Assembly (NCBI GenBank): GCA_937921825.1
Contig: CAKZVK010000043.1
Location: forward strand, 32,094 to 96,093
Direction: 5' to 3'
DNA length: 64,000 nucleotides
Origin: an uncultured Saprospiraceae bacterium
GTDB taxonomy: Bacteria; Bacteroidota; Bacteroidia; Chitinophagales; Saprospiraceae
The notes beneath the pieces were generated by a model that ran no database searches, had not been told where the DNA came from, and worked only from the letters and a program-made list of their open reading frames with translations. Every line of letters starts with the position of its first letter. Position 1 is the first letter of the stretch. The position numbers and the translations under genes are program-made. Below, one piece after another: positions 49,680 through 58,695 of the stretch.

Positions 49680-50777
49680 ATGCCTTTATACGCTGGAATA
49701 GTTGGATTGCCTAATGTCGGAAAGTCAACTTTATTTAATGCCTTGACAAATGCTAAGGCGCTTGCGGCTAACTACCCTTTCGCAACTAAAGAACCGAATG
49801 TCGGTGTCATTACAGTACCTGACAATAGATTGACTGAGCTATCAAAGTTGGTCAATCCTCAGAAAGTACAACCGACTACTGTAGAAATAGTAGATATCGC
49901 TGGTCTTATAAAAGGAGCCAGTAAAGGAGAAGGTCTCGGTAATCAGTTCCTTGCTAACATTAGAGAGGTAGATGCCATAGCACATGTCGTCAGATGCTTT
50001 GATAATGATAATGTGGTACATGTCGATGGCTCAGTAGATCCCGTTAGAGATAAAGAAATAATAGATACAGAACTCATCCTGAAGGACCTCGAGACGGTAG
50101 AGAAAAGGCTCGAAAAGCTCAAGAAACAAGCCAAGACTGGTAAACCTGCCGATAAGAAGAATGTAGAAATAGCAGAGTCTGTCTACAAGAGTCTGGAACA
50201 AGGTATTTCCGCTAGAGCGATGGATCTCGATGATGATGGCAAAGATCTCGTCAAAGAAATGATGCTCCTTACGGGCAAACCGATTCTGTACGTCTGCAAT
50301 GTAGATGAGAACTCAGTGAAAGATGGTAATGCTCATACCGCAAGATTCAAGGAATGTGTCAAAGATGAAGAGGCAGAGGTCATTCTTATCTGTGCATCCA
50401 TAGAAGAAGAAATTGCGCAACTCGAAGACTACGAAGAGAAAATGATGTTCGTAGAGGAAATGGGGCTTACAGAACCTGGTGTCAATAGAGTGATAGTCGG
50501 CTGCTATAGCTTACTTAATCTTATCACCTATTTTACTGCTGGAGAAAAAGAGGTCCGAGCCTGGACTGTAAAGGTAGGATCCACAGCACCTCAAGCAGCA
50601 GGGGTCATTCATACAGACTTCGAAAAAGGATTTATTAGAGCAGAGGTCATCAAGTATGATGATTATGTATCTCTAGGATCTGAAGCCAAAGTAAAAGAAG
50701 CAGGCAAACTAGGAGTAGAAGGAAAATCATACATCGTGCAAGATGGAGACATCATGCACTTCTTGTTCAATGTCTAG
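49680..50777 (+). CDS. ychF: Redox-regulated ATPase YchF (OLA1 family)
   Basis: An Obg-like P-loop NTPase that prefers ATP and binds ribosomes. G1 is GLPNVGKST (8-16), G3 is DIAGLIKGA, and the G4 position reads NVDEN rather than NKxD, which explains ATP preference in the family. A coiled-coil insert lies at about 125-175. The C-terminal TGS domain contains GVIHTDFEKGFIRAEV. 365 residues is standard. Single gene with its own promoter. Confidence 0.97.
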   Translation: MPLYAGIVGLPNVGKSTLFNALTNAKALAANYPFATKEPNVGVITVPDNRLTELSKLVNPQKVQPTTVEIVDIAGLIKGASKGEGLGNQFLANIREVDAIAHVVRCFDNDNVVHVDGSVDPVRDKEIIDTELILKDLETVEKRLEKLKKQAKTGKPADKKNVEIAESVYKSLEQGISARAMDLDDDGKDLVKEMMLLTGKPILYVCNVDENSVKDGNAHTARFKECVKDEEAEVILICASIEEEIAQLEDYEEKMMFVEEMGLTEPGVNRVIVGCYSLLNLITYFTAGEKEVRAWTVKVGSTAPQAAGVIHTDFEKGFIRAEVIKYDDYVSLGSEAKVKEAGKLGVEGKSYIVQDGDIMHFLFNV

Positions 50778-50782
50778 TGGTA

Positions 50783-51355
50783 TTAGAAAAGCGAAACCAA
50801 ACTTAAATTTGGCGTGAATAGATCATTGGTGATTTGTAAATGCCCTTCTACCATCAGCTTATCTGAAATCCTGTAACCCAATCCAACATCTGTACCTAAG
50901 CGCAGTCTCCGCTCCGTTGATATGAGATTTCTAGGATCTCCATTCTGAGTTTGAGCTTCTGCTTTCAGTAGGAGATTAAGATGTCGACCTAAGAAGATAC
51001 TAAACTTGTCTAGTTGGTATTCTAGCATAACAGGAAATGAAACAAAGTTAAATCTGAAGGTAGGCTCACTCCCAAAATCTGATGAAAAGCTTCTTCTAGT
51101 AAAAAGCAGTGAGCTTCTAACGCTAAACTGTGGATTAAAGTAATACCCTATGCTTCCTCCGAACAAAAATCCTATTCCAAAAGTGCTTAGATTGGCTAAC
51201 TCTCCGACCTCAGTCGAAATATTTGTACCTAATTGTGCTCTCAGCTGAATGTCTCCCTTCTGATTATAAAACTCTGAAGTGGGAGTCTCTTGTGTATATG
51301 CACTGACTGAATAAAGTGCTAAAATCCAAATATATAAATACTTCAGCAACCTCAT
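50783..51355 (-). CDS. Small outer-membrane beta-barrel protein
   Basis: A signal peptide (LYIWILALYSVSAYTQ) precedes a strand-rich 190-residue domain: FGIGFLFGGSIGYYFNPQF, VRSSLLFTRRSF, FVSFPVMLEYQLDKF and LGTDVGLGYRISDKLM. The pattern fits the outer-membrane beta-barrel (PorT-like) family found in many Bacteroidota paralogs, probably eight strands. It lies 16 bases after pdhB and may be co-transcribed with it, although no functional link is apparent. Function unknown. Confidence 0.78.
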   Translation of the reverse strand: MRLLKYLYIWILALYSVSAYTQETPTSEFYNQKGDIQLRAQLGTNISTEVGELANLSTFGIGFLFGGSIGYYFNPQFSVRSSLLFTRRSFSSDFGSEPTFRFNFVSFPVMLEYQLDKFSIFLGRHLNLLLKAEAQTQNGDPRNLISTERRLRLGTDVGLGYRISDKLMVEGHLQITNDLFTPNLSLVSLF

Positions 51356-51371
51356 ACAGAACCGTGTTAGT

Positions 51372-52358
51372 TTAAGCGTTAGTATACATTACCTCCTTTA
51401 CAGCTTTTATGACCTTTGTTGGATTGGGAAGATACTCTTCCACGAAAGTTGGTGCATAAGAAAGTGAGGTATCTGCTGAATTGATTCGAGTAACTGGCGC
51501 ATCTAAGTAATCGAAAGCATACTTCTGAATCTCGTAAGCGATCTCAGCTGATACACCTGCAAATGGCCATGACTCATCCACCACTACTAGTCTATTCGTC
51601 TTTTTAACAGACTCTACTAGTGTATGATGATCAAGAGGTCTAATCGTTCTGAGATCAATAACTTCAGCGGAGATATTTTCTTTAGCTAGTTCATCAGCCG
51701 CATCCATCGCTACATGCATCATCTTATTGAATGAAACTATAGTTACGTCTGTACCTTCTCTCTTTACTTTTGCTTTACCAATAGGAATCAGGTATTCTTC
51801 TTCTGGCACTTCTCCCTTATGACCGTACATCATTTCTGACTCCATAAAGCAGATAGGATCTTCATCTCTAATTGCAGATTTCATTAATCCTTTAGAATCA
51901 TAAGGGTCCGTAGTGGAAATCACTTTAAGACCTGGACAGTTAGCCATCCAACTTTCAAAAGTCTGCGAGTGCTGCTGAGCTAATTGGCCGGCTGCTCCAG
52001 ACGGGCCTCTAAAGACTATAGGACAAGTAAAATCTCCTGCAGTCTGCGAAAGCGTCTTGGCAGCATTATTTACAATCTGATCAAAAGCCAATACTGCAAA
52101 ATTCCATGTCATGAATTCTACAATAGGTCTAAGCCCATTAATCGCGGCACCTACCCCGATCCCTGCAAAACCTAATTCCGCAATAGGAGTATCTATGACT
52201 CTCTTAGGACCAAATTCATCTAGCATCCCCTTACTCACTTTGTAAGCACCATTATATTCTGCTACTTCTTCTCCCATGAGAAAGACCGTCTCGTCTCTTC
52301 TCATTTCCTCACTCATTGCTTCTCTTAGTGCATCTCTTAAAGTAATTATTCTAGACAT
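51372..52358 (-). CDS. pdhB: Pyruvate dehydrogenase E1 component subunit beta
   Basis: With the alpha subunit it decarboxylates pyruvate using thiamine diphosphate and passes acetyl groups to E2. The start is placed at ATG 52358 (MSRIITLRDAL); the frame from 52409 would run upstream of the promoter. Transketolase-type motifs are present: MGEEVAEYNGAYKVSKG, DTPIAELGFAGIGVGAA, the EFMTWNFAVLAFDQIVN helix and VVDESWPFAGVSAEI near the C-terminal domain. 328 residues is typical. No alpha subunit or E2 gene is adjacent. Confidence 0.95.
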   Translation of the reverse strand: MSRIITLRDALREAMSEEMRRDETVFLMGEEVAEYNGAYKVSKGMLDEFGPKRVIDTPIAELGFAGIGVGAAINGLRPIVEFMTWNFAVLAFDQIVNNAAKTLSQTAGDFTCPIVFRGPSGAAGQLAQQHSQTFESWMANCPGLKVISTTDPYDSKGLMKSAIRDEDPICFMESEMMYGHKGEVPEEEYLIPIGKAKVKREGTDVTIVSFNKMMHVAMDAADELAKENISAEVIDLRTIRPLDHHTLVESVKKTNRLVVVDESWPFAGVSAEIAYEIQKYAFDYLDAPVTRINSADTSLSYAPTFVEEYLPNPTKVIKAVKEVMYTNA

Positions 52359-52382
52359 AGTTTGCTTTTTTTCAATAGTTGG

Positions 52383-52390
52383 CAAAAGTA
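52383..52390 (-). promoter_or_regulatory. -7 promoter element of pdhB
   Basis: CAAAAGTA on the plus strand reads TACTTTTG on the minus strand, an exact TAnnTTTG match, 24 bases before the chosen pdhB start; it supports ATG 52358 over the longer frame. Confidence 0.55.
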
Positions 52391-52414
52391 AGCATAAAAA
52401 GGCACTCAATAGGC

Positions 52415-53749
52415 CTAAAAATGGAGACTTAAGTCTACTCCACCAAGGTTTCCAGAGCTCATAATCAATATTACATCCTCAGGTTTAGACGAAAGCGTAG
52501 AGAAGTAAGTCTTTAGCGCTTCACTATCGGAGACGACTTCGAGATTTGGGTGATTAAAGGCCTGCTGAACTGCTGCTCTATCTAAATCCGGTAAGCCTTT
52601 CATCTGCAACGCATGTGGGTCAAAAAATACCTTGACCTCGTCCATAGAGCTTAGAGAGTCTCTGTAGTGTTCTATAAATGGCATCGAAAGGCTAGAAAAG
52701 GTATGCAATTCCAAAACGCCTCTGATTTTCTTGCTTTTATAACTTGATCTCACTGCATTGGCTGTAGCCTTGGCTTTAGAAGGTGCATGGGCGAAGTCCT
52801 TATATACAATCTGACCTGACTGTGTGGGTATAAGTTGCAGTCTTTTCGCTGCACCTGTGAAATCTTTTATGGTGCCTAGAAATTGCTCAGTTTGGATACC
52901 GATTTGTTCACAGACCAATCTAGCTGCATTTAGATTTTTGAGATTATGCTCTCCAAAGACTTTAATTGGATATGCTGTTCCTTCCCAGATCACGTCACCT
53001 TTATTATTCACTTCTAGAGGGAAATATCCTATCCTCTTACAGCTATAGCTATTCTGCGCTACTAACTTCAAGAGTTGTTTATCAGTCTGATCAAAAAATA
53101 TCAGATCCTCCTCGGTTCTCATTTTCAGATAGGTATCAAAAATAGCAAGGTAGTCTTCATAGGTTTTGTATATGTTGACATGATCCCAAGCTACTCCTGT
53201 GACTACAGAGATATCTGCATCATAGTGTATCATCTTTGCTCTATTATCCAGGCAAGAACTTGGATACTCATCGCCTTCCACAATCAAGATATCGGCCCCT
53301 GACATTTTCACCATCTTAGAAAACCCTTCGATCTGAGCGCCTACCAGATAATCAAAATCAATGCCTAGTCTACTCATTACGAACATGGCAATGGCTGTCG
53401 TAGAGGTTTTACCATGACTTCCCGTGATAGCAATCTTTGTTTTTGCTTTACTCATCTGAGTTATAAACTCAGGAAAGGATTTTATGGTCAGACCGAGATC
53501 TAGTGCTCTCTGCAATTCTGGATTATCTTCCTTAGCATGCTTGCCTAGAATCACAGTATCTATATCCTCTGTGATTCTTTCTGCCTTCCAACCTATCTCA
53601 CTAGGTAATAAACCCTTTTCCTCTAACCGAGAGCGGCTCGGTTCGAAGATTTCGTCATCGGAACCACTCACCTGATGCCCCAAGTCCTTAAGATCGATAG
53701 CTAAATTGTGCATTATACTCCCGCCAATAGCTATTAAATGATACTTCAT
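52415..53749 (-). CDS. mpl: UDP-N-acetylmuramate-tripeptide ligase Mpl (Mur ligase family)
   Basis: It recycles peptidoglycan by joining the L-Ala-gamma-D-Glu-meso-DAP tripeptide to UDP-MurNAc. The start is ATG 53749 (MKYHLIAIGGSIMHN), which is the standard Mpl N-terminus; the longer frame to 53836 would overlap the divergent promoter. The ATP loop GSHGKTSTTA, the EGDEYPSS segment and VAWDHVNIYKTYEDY are Mur-ligase/Mpl features. 444 residues fits. Mpl rather than MurC is favoured by GSIMHNLAIDLKDLGHQVSGSD and the GDEYPSS segment. Confidence 0.93.
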   Translation of the reverse strand: MKYHLIAIGGSIMHNLAIDLKDLGHQVSGSDDEIFEPSRSRLEEKGLLPSEIGWKAERITEDIDTVILGKHAKEDNPELQRALDLGLTIKSFPEFITQMSKAKTKIAITGSHGKTSTTAIAMFVMSRLGIDFDYLVGAQIEGFSKMVKMSGADILIVEGDEYPSSCLDNRAKMIHYDADISVVTGVAWDHVNIYKTYEDYLAIFDTYLKMRTEEDLIFFDQTDKQLLKLVAQNSYSCKRIGYFPLEVNNKGDVIWEGTAYPIKVFGEHNLKNLNAARLVCEQIGIQTEQFLGTIKDFTGAAKRLQLIPTQSGQIVYKDFAHAPSKAKATANAVRSSYKSKKIRGVLELHTFSSLSMPFIEHYRDSLSSMDEVKVFFDPHALQMKGLPDLDRAAVQQAFNHPNLEVVSDSEALKTYFSTLSSKPEDVILIMSSGNLGGVDLSLHF

Positions 53750-53806
53750 CGTTAATTTTTCTTTAAAGGGAATGACAATTGGTTTACATCTGACACTAAT
53801 TGGTAA

Positions 53807-53814
53807 TATATTTG
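53807..53814 (+). promoter_or_regulatory. -7 promoter element of the small lipoprotein gene
   Basis: TATATTTG exactly matches TAnnTTTG, 37 bases before the ATG at 53852. Confidence 0.5.
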
Positions 53815-53851
53815 CCCCCGCATCGTTAGATAACAAATTAAACAGATAAAA

Positions 53852-53998
53852 ATGCGTAAAAATCAGTTAAACGCTATTGCTAAAGTTTTTGCTTTCATGA
53901 TCGTACTCACAGTATTCAGTTCATGTGCAAAAAAGGGAGTAGGATGTCCTAATAACTTTGAGTTATTCCCTCCTATCAGCCTTCCTTTTACTAAGTAA
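53852..53998 (+). CDS. Small lipoprotein, 48 aa
   Basis: The frame encodes MRKNQLNAIAKVFAFMIV then LTVFSSC, a short signal with a clear lipobox (FSSC), followed by only about 24 residues (AKKGVGCPNNFELFPPISLP and FTK). It has its own promoter element, and the AAAA just before the ATG resembles leaders here. Composition is protein-like and it ends 18 bases before mnmD. Function is unknown; a lineage-conserved tiny envelope lipoprotein is the best reading. Confidence 0.7.
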   Translation: MRKNQLNAIAKVFAFMIVLTVFSSCAKKGVGCPNNFELFPPISLPFTK

Positions 53999-54016
53999 CT
54001 AGTCCACAAGTCTACA

Positions 54017-54688
54017 TTGACGCAAAGTATCCTTACTACAGAGGATAATTCTCATACTGTATTCAGTCAGCACTTCGGTGCTCAGTATCACTCTAGGCAT
54101 GGTGCCATAGAAGAGTCTATGCATGTCTTCATTTCTGCTGGACTATTTAAATTTTATAGTCAGGGAAAGAAATCAATATCCATATTCGAAATGGGTATGG
54201 GTACTGGACTAAATGTCCTATTGACCTACCTAGAGGCAGAAGAACTCAATTTAGAAATCAATTATCAGACAGTAGAGTCTCATCCCGTGGAGATGGATCT
54301 TGTGCATAAACTAAATTATGCAGAAGTCCTTAATAGGTCTAATTCGAATAAATTCCTGAAGGACTTGCATACCTCCCCTTGGGAAGAGTCGACAGCCCTG
54401 ACAGAACGCTTCAAGATACGCAAGTCAAAATCTTCGATAGAGTCATACACTTTCCACCAGAAGGTAGATCTGATATATTTTGATGCTTTTGCTCCTAGCT
54501 GCCAACCAGAACTATGGACTGCTGAACTCCATCAAAAGCTGTATGACAATCTGAATAAAGGTGGCATTTTAGTGACCTACTGCACTCAAGGCGCTTTTAG
54601 ACGAAACTTAGTCTCATTAGGTTACCAAATTGAAAGACTTAATGGTCCTGGGAGAAAACGTGAAATGCTTAGAGCCACCAAGCACTAG
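54017..54688 (+). CDS. mnmD: tRNA (5-methylaminomethyl-2-thiouridine)-forming methyltransferase MnmD
   Basis: It methylates the wobble uridine modification of certain tRNAs using SAM; it corresponds to the N-terminal half of E. coli MnmC. The MnmD start pattern ILTTEDNSHTVFSQHFG and HGAIEESMHVFI, the SAM loop FEMGMGTGLN and the DAFAPSCQPELWT block are present, along with VTYCTQGAFRRNL. No FAD domain (MnmC2) is fused. The start is a TTG at 54017, since no upstream in-frame ATG exists and the family motif begins at residue 5. 223 residues is usual. Confidence 0.92.
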   Translation: MTQSILTTEDNSHTVFSQHFGAQYHSRHGAIEESMHVFISAGLFKFYSQGKKSISIFEMGMGTGLNVLLTYLEAEELNLEINYQTVESHPVEMDLVHKLNYAEVLNRSNSNKFLKDLHTSPWEESTALTERFKIRKSKSSIESYTFHQKVDLIYFDAFAPSCQPELWTAELHQKLYDNLNKGGILVTYCTQGAFRRNLVSLGYQIERLNGPGRKREMLRATKH

Positions 54689-54777
54689 ATCTTCAAATCA
54701 AATATTAAACTGATATTCCCTATTTTGTTGCTATTAGTCACTTCAGATCGAAATGACTCTCAAATAGCAATAGAAAC

Positions 54778-56094
54778 ATGAGGAAATTAGCTTTGCACTG
54801 GCAGATTCTTTTAGGGATGCTTTTAGGTATAGTAGTAGGACTACTCGTATCGAGCTTAGGAATGGGCAAGTCCTTTATCATTGATTGGGTCAAACCTATA
54901 GGCACCATCTTCATAAAACTGCTCAAACTCATTGCAATCCCTCTAATTATAGCAAGCCTCATCAAAGGCATCTCAGACCTAAAAGATATTTCCAAGTTTT
55001 CGAGAATAGGTAGTCGAACTATTATCCTGTATGTCATCTCCACTATGATAGCTGTAACTGTAGGTCTAGTTCTAGTAAATGTCATACAGCCTGGTAATAG
55101 CATAAGTGCGGAGACTGTGGCACAACTGAGTGAGGCCTATAATACAAATGCAGAATCTAGAGTAGACTCTGCATTAAAGCAAAAAGGCAAAGGACCATTG
55201 CAATTCATAGTAGATATGGTCCCTGATAATATCTTCTCTGCCGCAAGTAACAATCGAAATATGCTACAAGTCATCTTCTTCACTATTCTCTTTGGAATAA
55301 GCCTACTCTTAGTCAAAGAAGAGCAAGCTCGACCACTGAAACAGTTTTTTGATAGCCTCAATGAAGTCATCATGAAAATGATTGATCTCATTATGCTCAT
55401 CGCCCCTTATGCAGTATTTGCATTACTGGCTTCTTTGATCGTAGAAACTACCAATGCTGATATTTTTGTAGCTCTTGCCCAGTATGCAATGACAGTAGTC
55501 TTAGGTTTACTCACCTTGGTAGTCTTCTATATTATGGTAGTCAAAGTATATACAGGAAGATCTCCCAAGTTTTTTATAAATGGTATCAGTCCAGCACAAC
55601 TACTTGCCTTTTCCACCAGTTCATCTGCGGCGACACTGCCTGTCACCATGGAAAGAGTGGAAGAACACCTAGGTGTAGATAAGGAGGTATCGAGTTTTGT
55701 CCTTCCAGTAGGAGCCACTATTAATATGGATGGCACAAGTTTATACCAAGCTGTAGCAGCGGTATTTATTTGTCAGGCGTTAGACTATGGACTAACGATT
55801 CCTGATCAATTAACAATAGTCCTGACAGCAACTCTAGCTTCAATAGGTTCTGCAGCAGTCCCAGGAGCAGGAATGGTCATGTTAGTGATCGTGCTGGATT
55901 CTCTTGGTGTTTCTAAAGAGACTTTGATGGTAGGATTAGCTCTAATATTTGCTGTAGATAGACCTTTAGACATGATGCGAACTGTAATCAACGTTACAGG
56001 AGATGCCACTGTATCTATGGTCGTCGGTAAGTCAATAGGAAAACTGTCAGATCCTTCAGCTAAGAACTGGGATGACAATTATAAAAAATTATAA
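54778..56094 (+). CDS. Dicarboxylate/amino acid:cation symporter (DAACS family)
   Basis: An inner-membrane sodium- or proton-coupled carrier of glutamate, aspartate or C4-dicarboxylates (GltP/DctA-like). Signatures: the serine-rich hairpin FSTSSSAATLPVTM (about 280-293), the NMDGTSLYQAVAAVF helix (about 318-332) and the cation site region AVDRPLDMMRTVINVTGD near the end. About eight membrane helices are expected over 438 residues. The substrate cannot be narrowed by eye. It stands alone between mnmD and the T9SS gene. Confidence 0.95.
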   Translation: MRKLALHWQILLGMLLGIVVGLLVSSLGMGKSFIIDWVKPIGTIFIKLLKLIAIPLIIASLIKGISDLKDISKFSRIGSRTIILYVISTMIAVTVGLVLVNVIQPGNSISAETVAQLSEAYNTNAESRVDSALKQKGKGPLQFIVDMVPDNIFSAASNNRNMLQVIFFTILFGISLLLVKEEQARPLKQFFDSLNEVIMKMIDLIMLIAPYAVFALLASLIVETTNADIFVALAQYAMTVVLGLLTLVVFYIMVVKVYTGRSPKFFINGISPAQLLAFSTSSSAATLPVTMERVEEHLGVDKEVSSFVLPVGATINMDGTSLYQAVAAVFICQALDYGLTIPDQLTIVLTATLASIGSAAVPGAGMVMLVIVLDSLGVSKETLMVGLALIFAVDRPLDMMRTVINVTGDATVSMVVGKSIGKLSDPSAKNWDDNYKKL

Positions 56095-56109
56095 AACGGA
56101 AACTTTTAT

Positions 56110-58695
56110 GTGGTTTCCAGTCTAAATATTGGAAACGATATAAAAGTGTACAGTAGAAAACTTAATAACCTTCTCGCATTCTTCTCGATACTGTTGCTCA
56201 GCAACTGTACTCAAGGCCCTACTCCTACACTTCTCCCTGCCCCTACAGACACCACTTTTGTAAAATTAGATATGGAAGATGGATCTCATAGAGATCTAAA
56301 AAAATATTGGTTTGAAGCTATTCATAGTTGTAAGGAAACGACCAACTGGAGAGCCGTAGAAAACCAGACACAATTAGAGAGATATGAAAAGTATAAAACC
56401 CTTCATAAATCCCTAAACTCAAGCACCTCCAATGTCGTTATAGGCAACGTACTCAGAGGTACATGGAAAGAAAAAGGTAGTGTCAATCAAGCTGGAAGTA
56501 TACTCAAAACGGCATACAATAAGAAAGACGGATACCTATATGCTATCTCTGACGGAGGATCACTATGGAAAGGAAATCTCCAAAACTATAGCTGGGAAGT
56601 AGTCAATCAAAACTTAAGATTTGATGGCAGTTTTCTAGACCTAGTCTATCCTCAAGATAAAATCTATAGAGTCATAGGTAGTGTAGGTGGAATTCCTCAT
56701 TATAAAAATGCAACTGAGAACACCTGGCATAAAGCTTCAGGTATTTCTGAAGATTATGTCCTATCTGTGAAGGATCAAGTAAAGCTTAAAGATGGTCAAG
56801 ATATTTTCTACCTATCTCAAACAGACAGTGATAGCAAAATCCAACTGAGATACTCAAAAGATTACGGAAAGACCTACTCGATACTTCAGACTTTCGAAAC
56901 CACTAATATGGATGATCTGGCTTTAGAGGTCTATGAGGGTAGCGAGGATTTGTATCTGATAGAAAGGAAAAACTTTATATCTGCGAGGATATGGACTTTC
57001 GAAAAAGAAACAAATCAGCTCAAGGTTATAAATGAATCAAGTTCTATTTCTTTCGGTAATGAGAACCTTACCAATCTAGAATTGACTAAAGATTCCAGAG
57101 GCATAAACCTATTCTGCTATGATCACCAAGATAGATTCCTTAGATCATCTAACGATGGTCAGACTTGGGAATTTATCGCTAATCTACCTACCACTCCATG
57201 GGATGTAGGAGTGCATATATCCACCTCCGATCCCAACATAGTAATGATGGGTGCAGTAGAGGCTTACCGAAGTATCAATGGTGGCCGGACTTGGGCTAAA
57301 GTGAATAATTGGTTTGACTACTATACTAATAGGTCTACTAATCTGCACGCAGATATCATGGATATCAGTGAATACGAAACCCTGGATGGCAACAACATTA
57401 TGGTGGTCGCCAATCACGGCGGCGTCAGTAGTTCATTTGATAAGGGAGAGGATTTCGTAAATCTTGGCCTAGAAGGACTCAACATAAGTCAATATTACAG
57501 TGTAAGAACATATCCTCATGACAACAGCTATATTTTTGCAGGCTCACAGGACCAAGGTCTTCAGAGAGCTCTAGATTTTGATGAGGGACCAGCTAACTTT
57601 AGTCAGTTTATCTCTGGTGATTTTGGCCACCTACAGTTTACTAATTTCGGAAGGAGTCTCTGGGCCATATATCCAGGAGGATGGATAAGTTACTATCCCG
57701 ATCCAATCTTAGGGACGCTGACTGCAGAGTTTGAATTGAGGACAAATAACAAGTCCGTATGGCTACCTCCTATTATCACTTCTCCCTATAACCCGAACAG
57801 TATTCTAATAGCTGGCGGAAGTCTGGCGGGAACATCAGGTTCTCATATAGTAGAGCTCACAGTGGATGATCTGTCCCAGTTCTTTGCTAGTCAATGGTCC
57901 TATAACTTTATGGCTGGGAATGGAGAAGTCAGTGCAATGAATTTCAACCCTGTCAGACCTAATGAATTCTATGTCCTGACGACCAATGGTAAGTTTTATA
58001 AATCCCTAGATAAGGGACTCAATTTTCAAGAAAAGAATGAAGGACTATCTGGAGCACATACGATGTACGGCAATACTATTCTGACTTCTAAAAAGGACGG
58101 TAATGTTGTAATTATAGGTGGTTCAGGCTATGACAATCCAGCTGTATATATTTCCAGAAATGCAGGAGAATCATTTACTCCGATGCATAATGGGCTACCT
58201 CCAACTTCCGTCTTCGAGATGGTCTACGACAAAGAAGAGAAATTCATATTTGCAGCCACTGAAGCAGGCCCTTATGTCTATGTCATCAATCAAGGTAAAT
58301 GGTATGACCTAGCTCAAGATAAAGCTCCTAATCAAAGATACTGGTCCGTAGAATTCCTCGAAGAGTCACAAAACATCAGATTCGGAACGTATGGCAGGGG
58401 GATTTGGGATTTGAATTTAGAGTTTCTGTCTAAGACTGATAAACTCACTCAACAAGAAGATAAAATTTCAGTATCCCCTAACCCTAGTTCTGGCATATTC
58501 ACCTTAGAATCTAAATCTCTCCCATCCTCTGGGAAAATAACCATTCTCAATAGTCAAGGTCAGCTCGTTCTGATTAAAGACTTAAACTCAGGGAACGACT
58601 TCACTTTTGATCTTACGGGTTTTCCAAATGGTCTATACTATATTATATTTGATAACGAGAAAATAAAGTTATCAAATCGTATAGTTAAGATATGA
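56110..58695 (+). CDS. Sortilin-like propeller lipoprotein with T9SS type A sorting domain
   Basis: The frame begins at GTG 56110; GTG 56146 would give a tighter signal (YSRKLNNLLAFFSILLL), and no ATG is available. The lipobox LLSNC then follows. Asp-box repeats (SKDYGKTYS, SSNDGQTWE, SINGGRTWA, SLDKGLNFQ, SRNAGESFT) form VPS10-like propellers. The last ~75 residues (ISVSPNPSSGIFTLESK, then FPNGLYYIIFDNEKIK) are a T9SS sorting domain. Lipoprotein signal plus T9SS domain in one protein is uncommon. It overlaps the next gene by 4 bases. Similar in plan to the protein at 40891-43422. Confidence 0.87.
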   Translation: MVSSLNIGNDIKVYSRKLNNLLAFFSILLLSNCTQGPTPTLLPAPTDTTFVKLDMEDGSHRDLKKYWFEAIHSCKETTNWRAVENQTQLERYEKYKTLHKSLNSSTSNVVIGNVLRGTWKEKGSVNQAGSILKTAYNKKDGYLYAISDGGSLWKGNLQNYSWEVVNQNLRFDGSFLDLVYPQDKIYRVIGSVGGIPHYKNATENTWHKASGISEDYVLSVKDQVKLKDGQDIFYLSQTDSDSKIQLRYSKDYGKTYSILQTFETTNMDDLALEVYEGSEDLYLIERKNFISARIWTFEKETNQLKVINESSSISFGNENLTNLELTKDSRGINLFCYDHQDRFLRSSNDGQTWEFIANLPTTPWDVGVHISTSDPNIVMMGAVEAYRSINGGRTWAKVNNWFDYYTNRSTNLHADIMDISEYETLDGNNIMVVANHGGVSSSFDKGEDFVNLGLEGLNISQYYSVRTYPHDNSYIFAGSQDQGLQRALDFDEGPANFSQFISGDFGHLQFTNFGRSLWAIYPGGWISYYPDPILGTLTAEFELRTNNKSVWLPPIITSPYNPNSILIAGGSLAGTSGSHIVELTVDDLSQFFASQWSYNFMAGNGEVSAMNFNPVRPNEFYVLTTNGKFYKSLDKGLNFQEKNEGLSGAHTMYGNTILTSKKDGNVVIIGGSGYDNPAVYISRNAGESFTPMHNGLPPTSVFEMVYDKEEKFIFAATEAGPYVYVINQGKWYDLAQDKAPNQRYWSVEFLEESQNIRFGTYGRGIWDLNLEFLSKTDKLTQQEDKISVSPNPSSGIFTLESKSLPSSGKITILNSQGQLVLIKDLNSGNDFTFDLTGFPNGLYYIIFDNEKIKLSNRIVKI

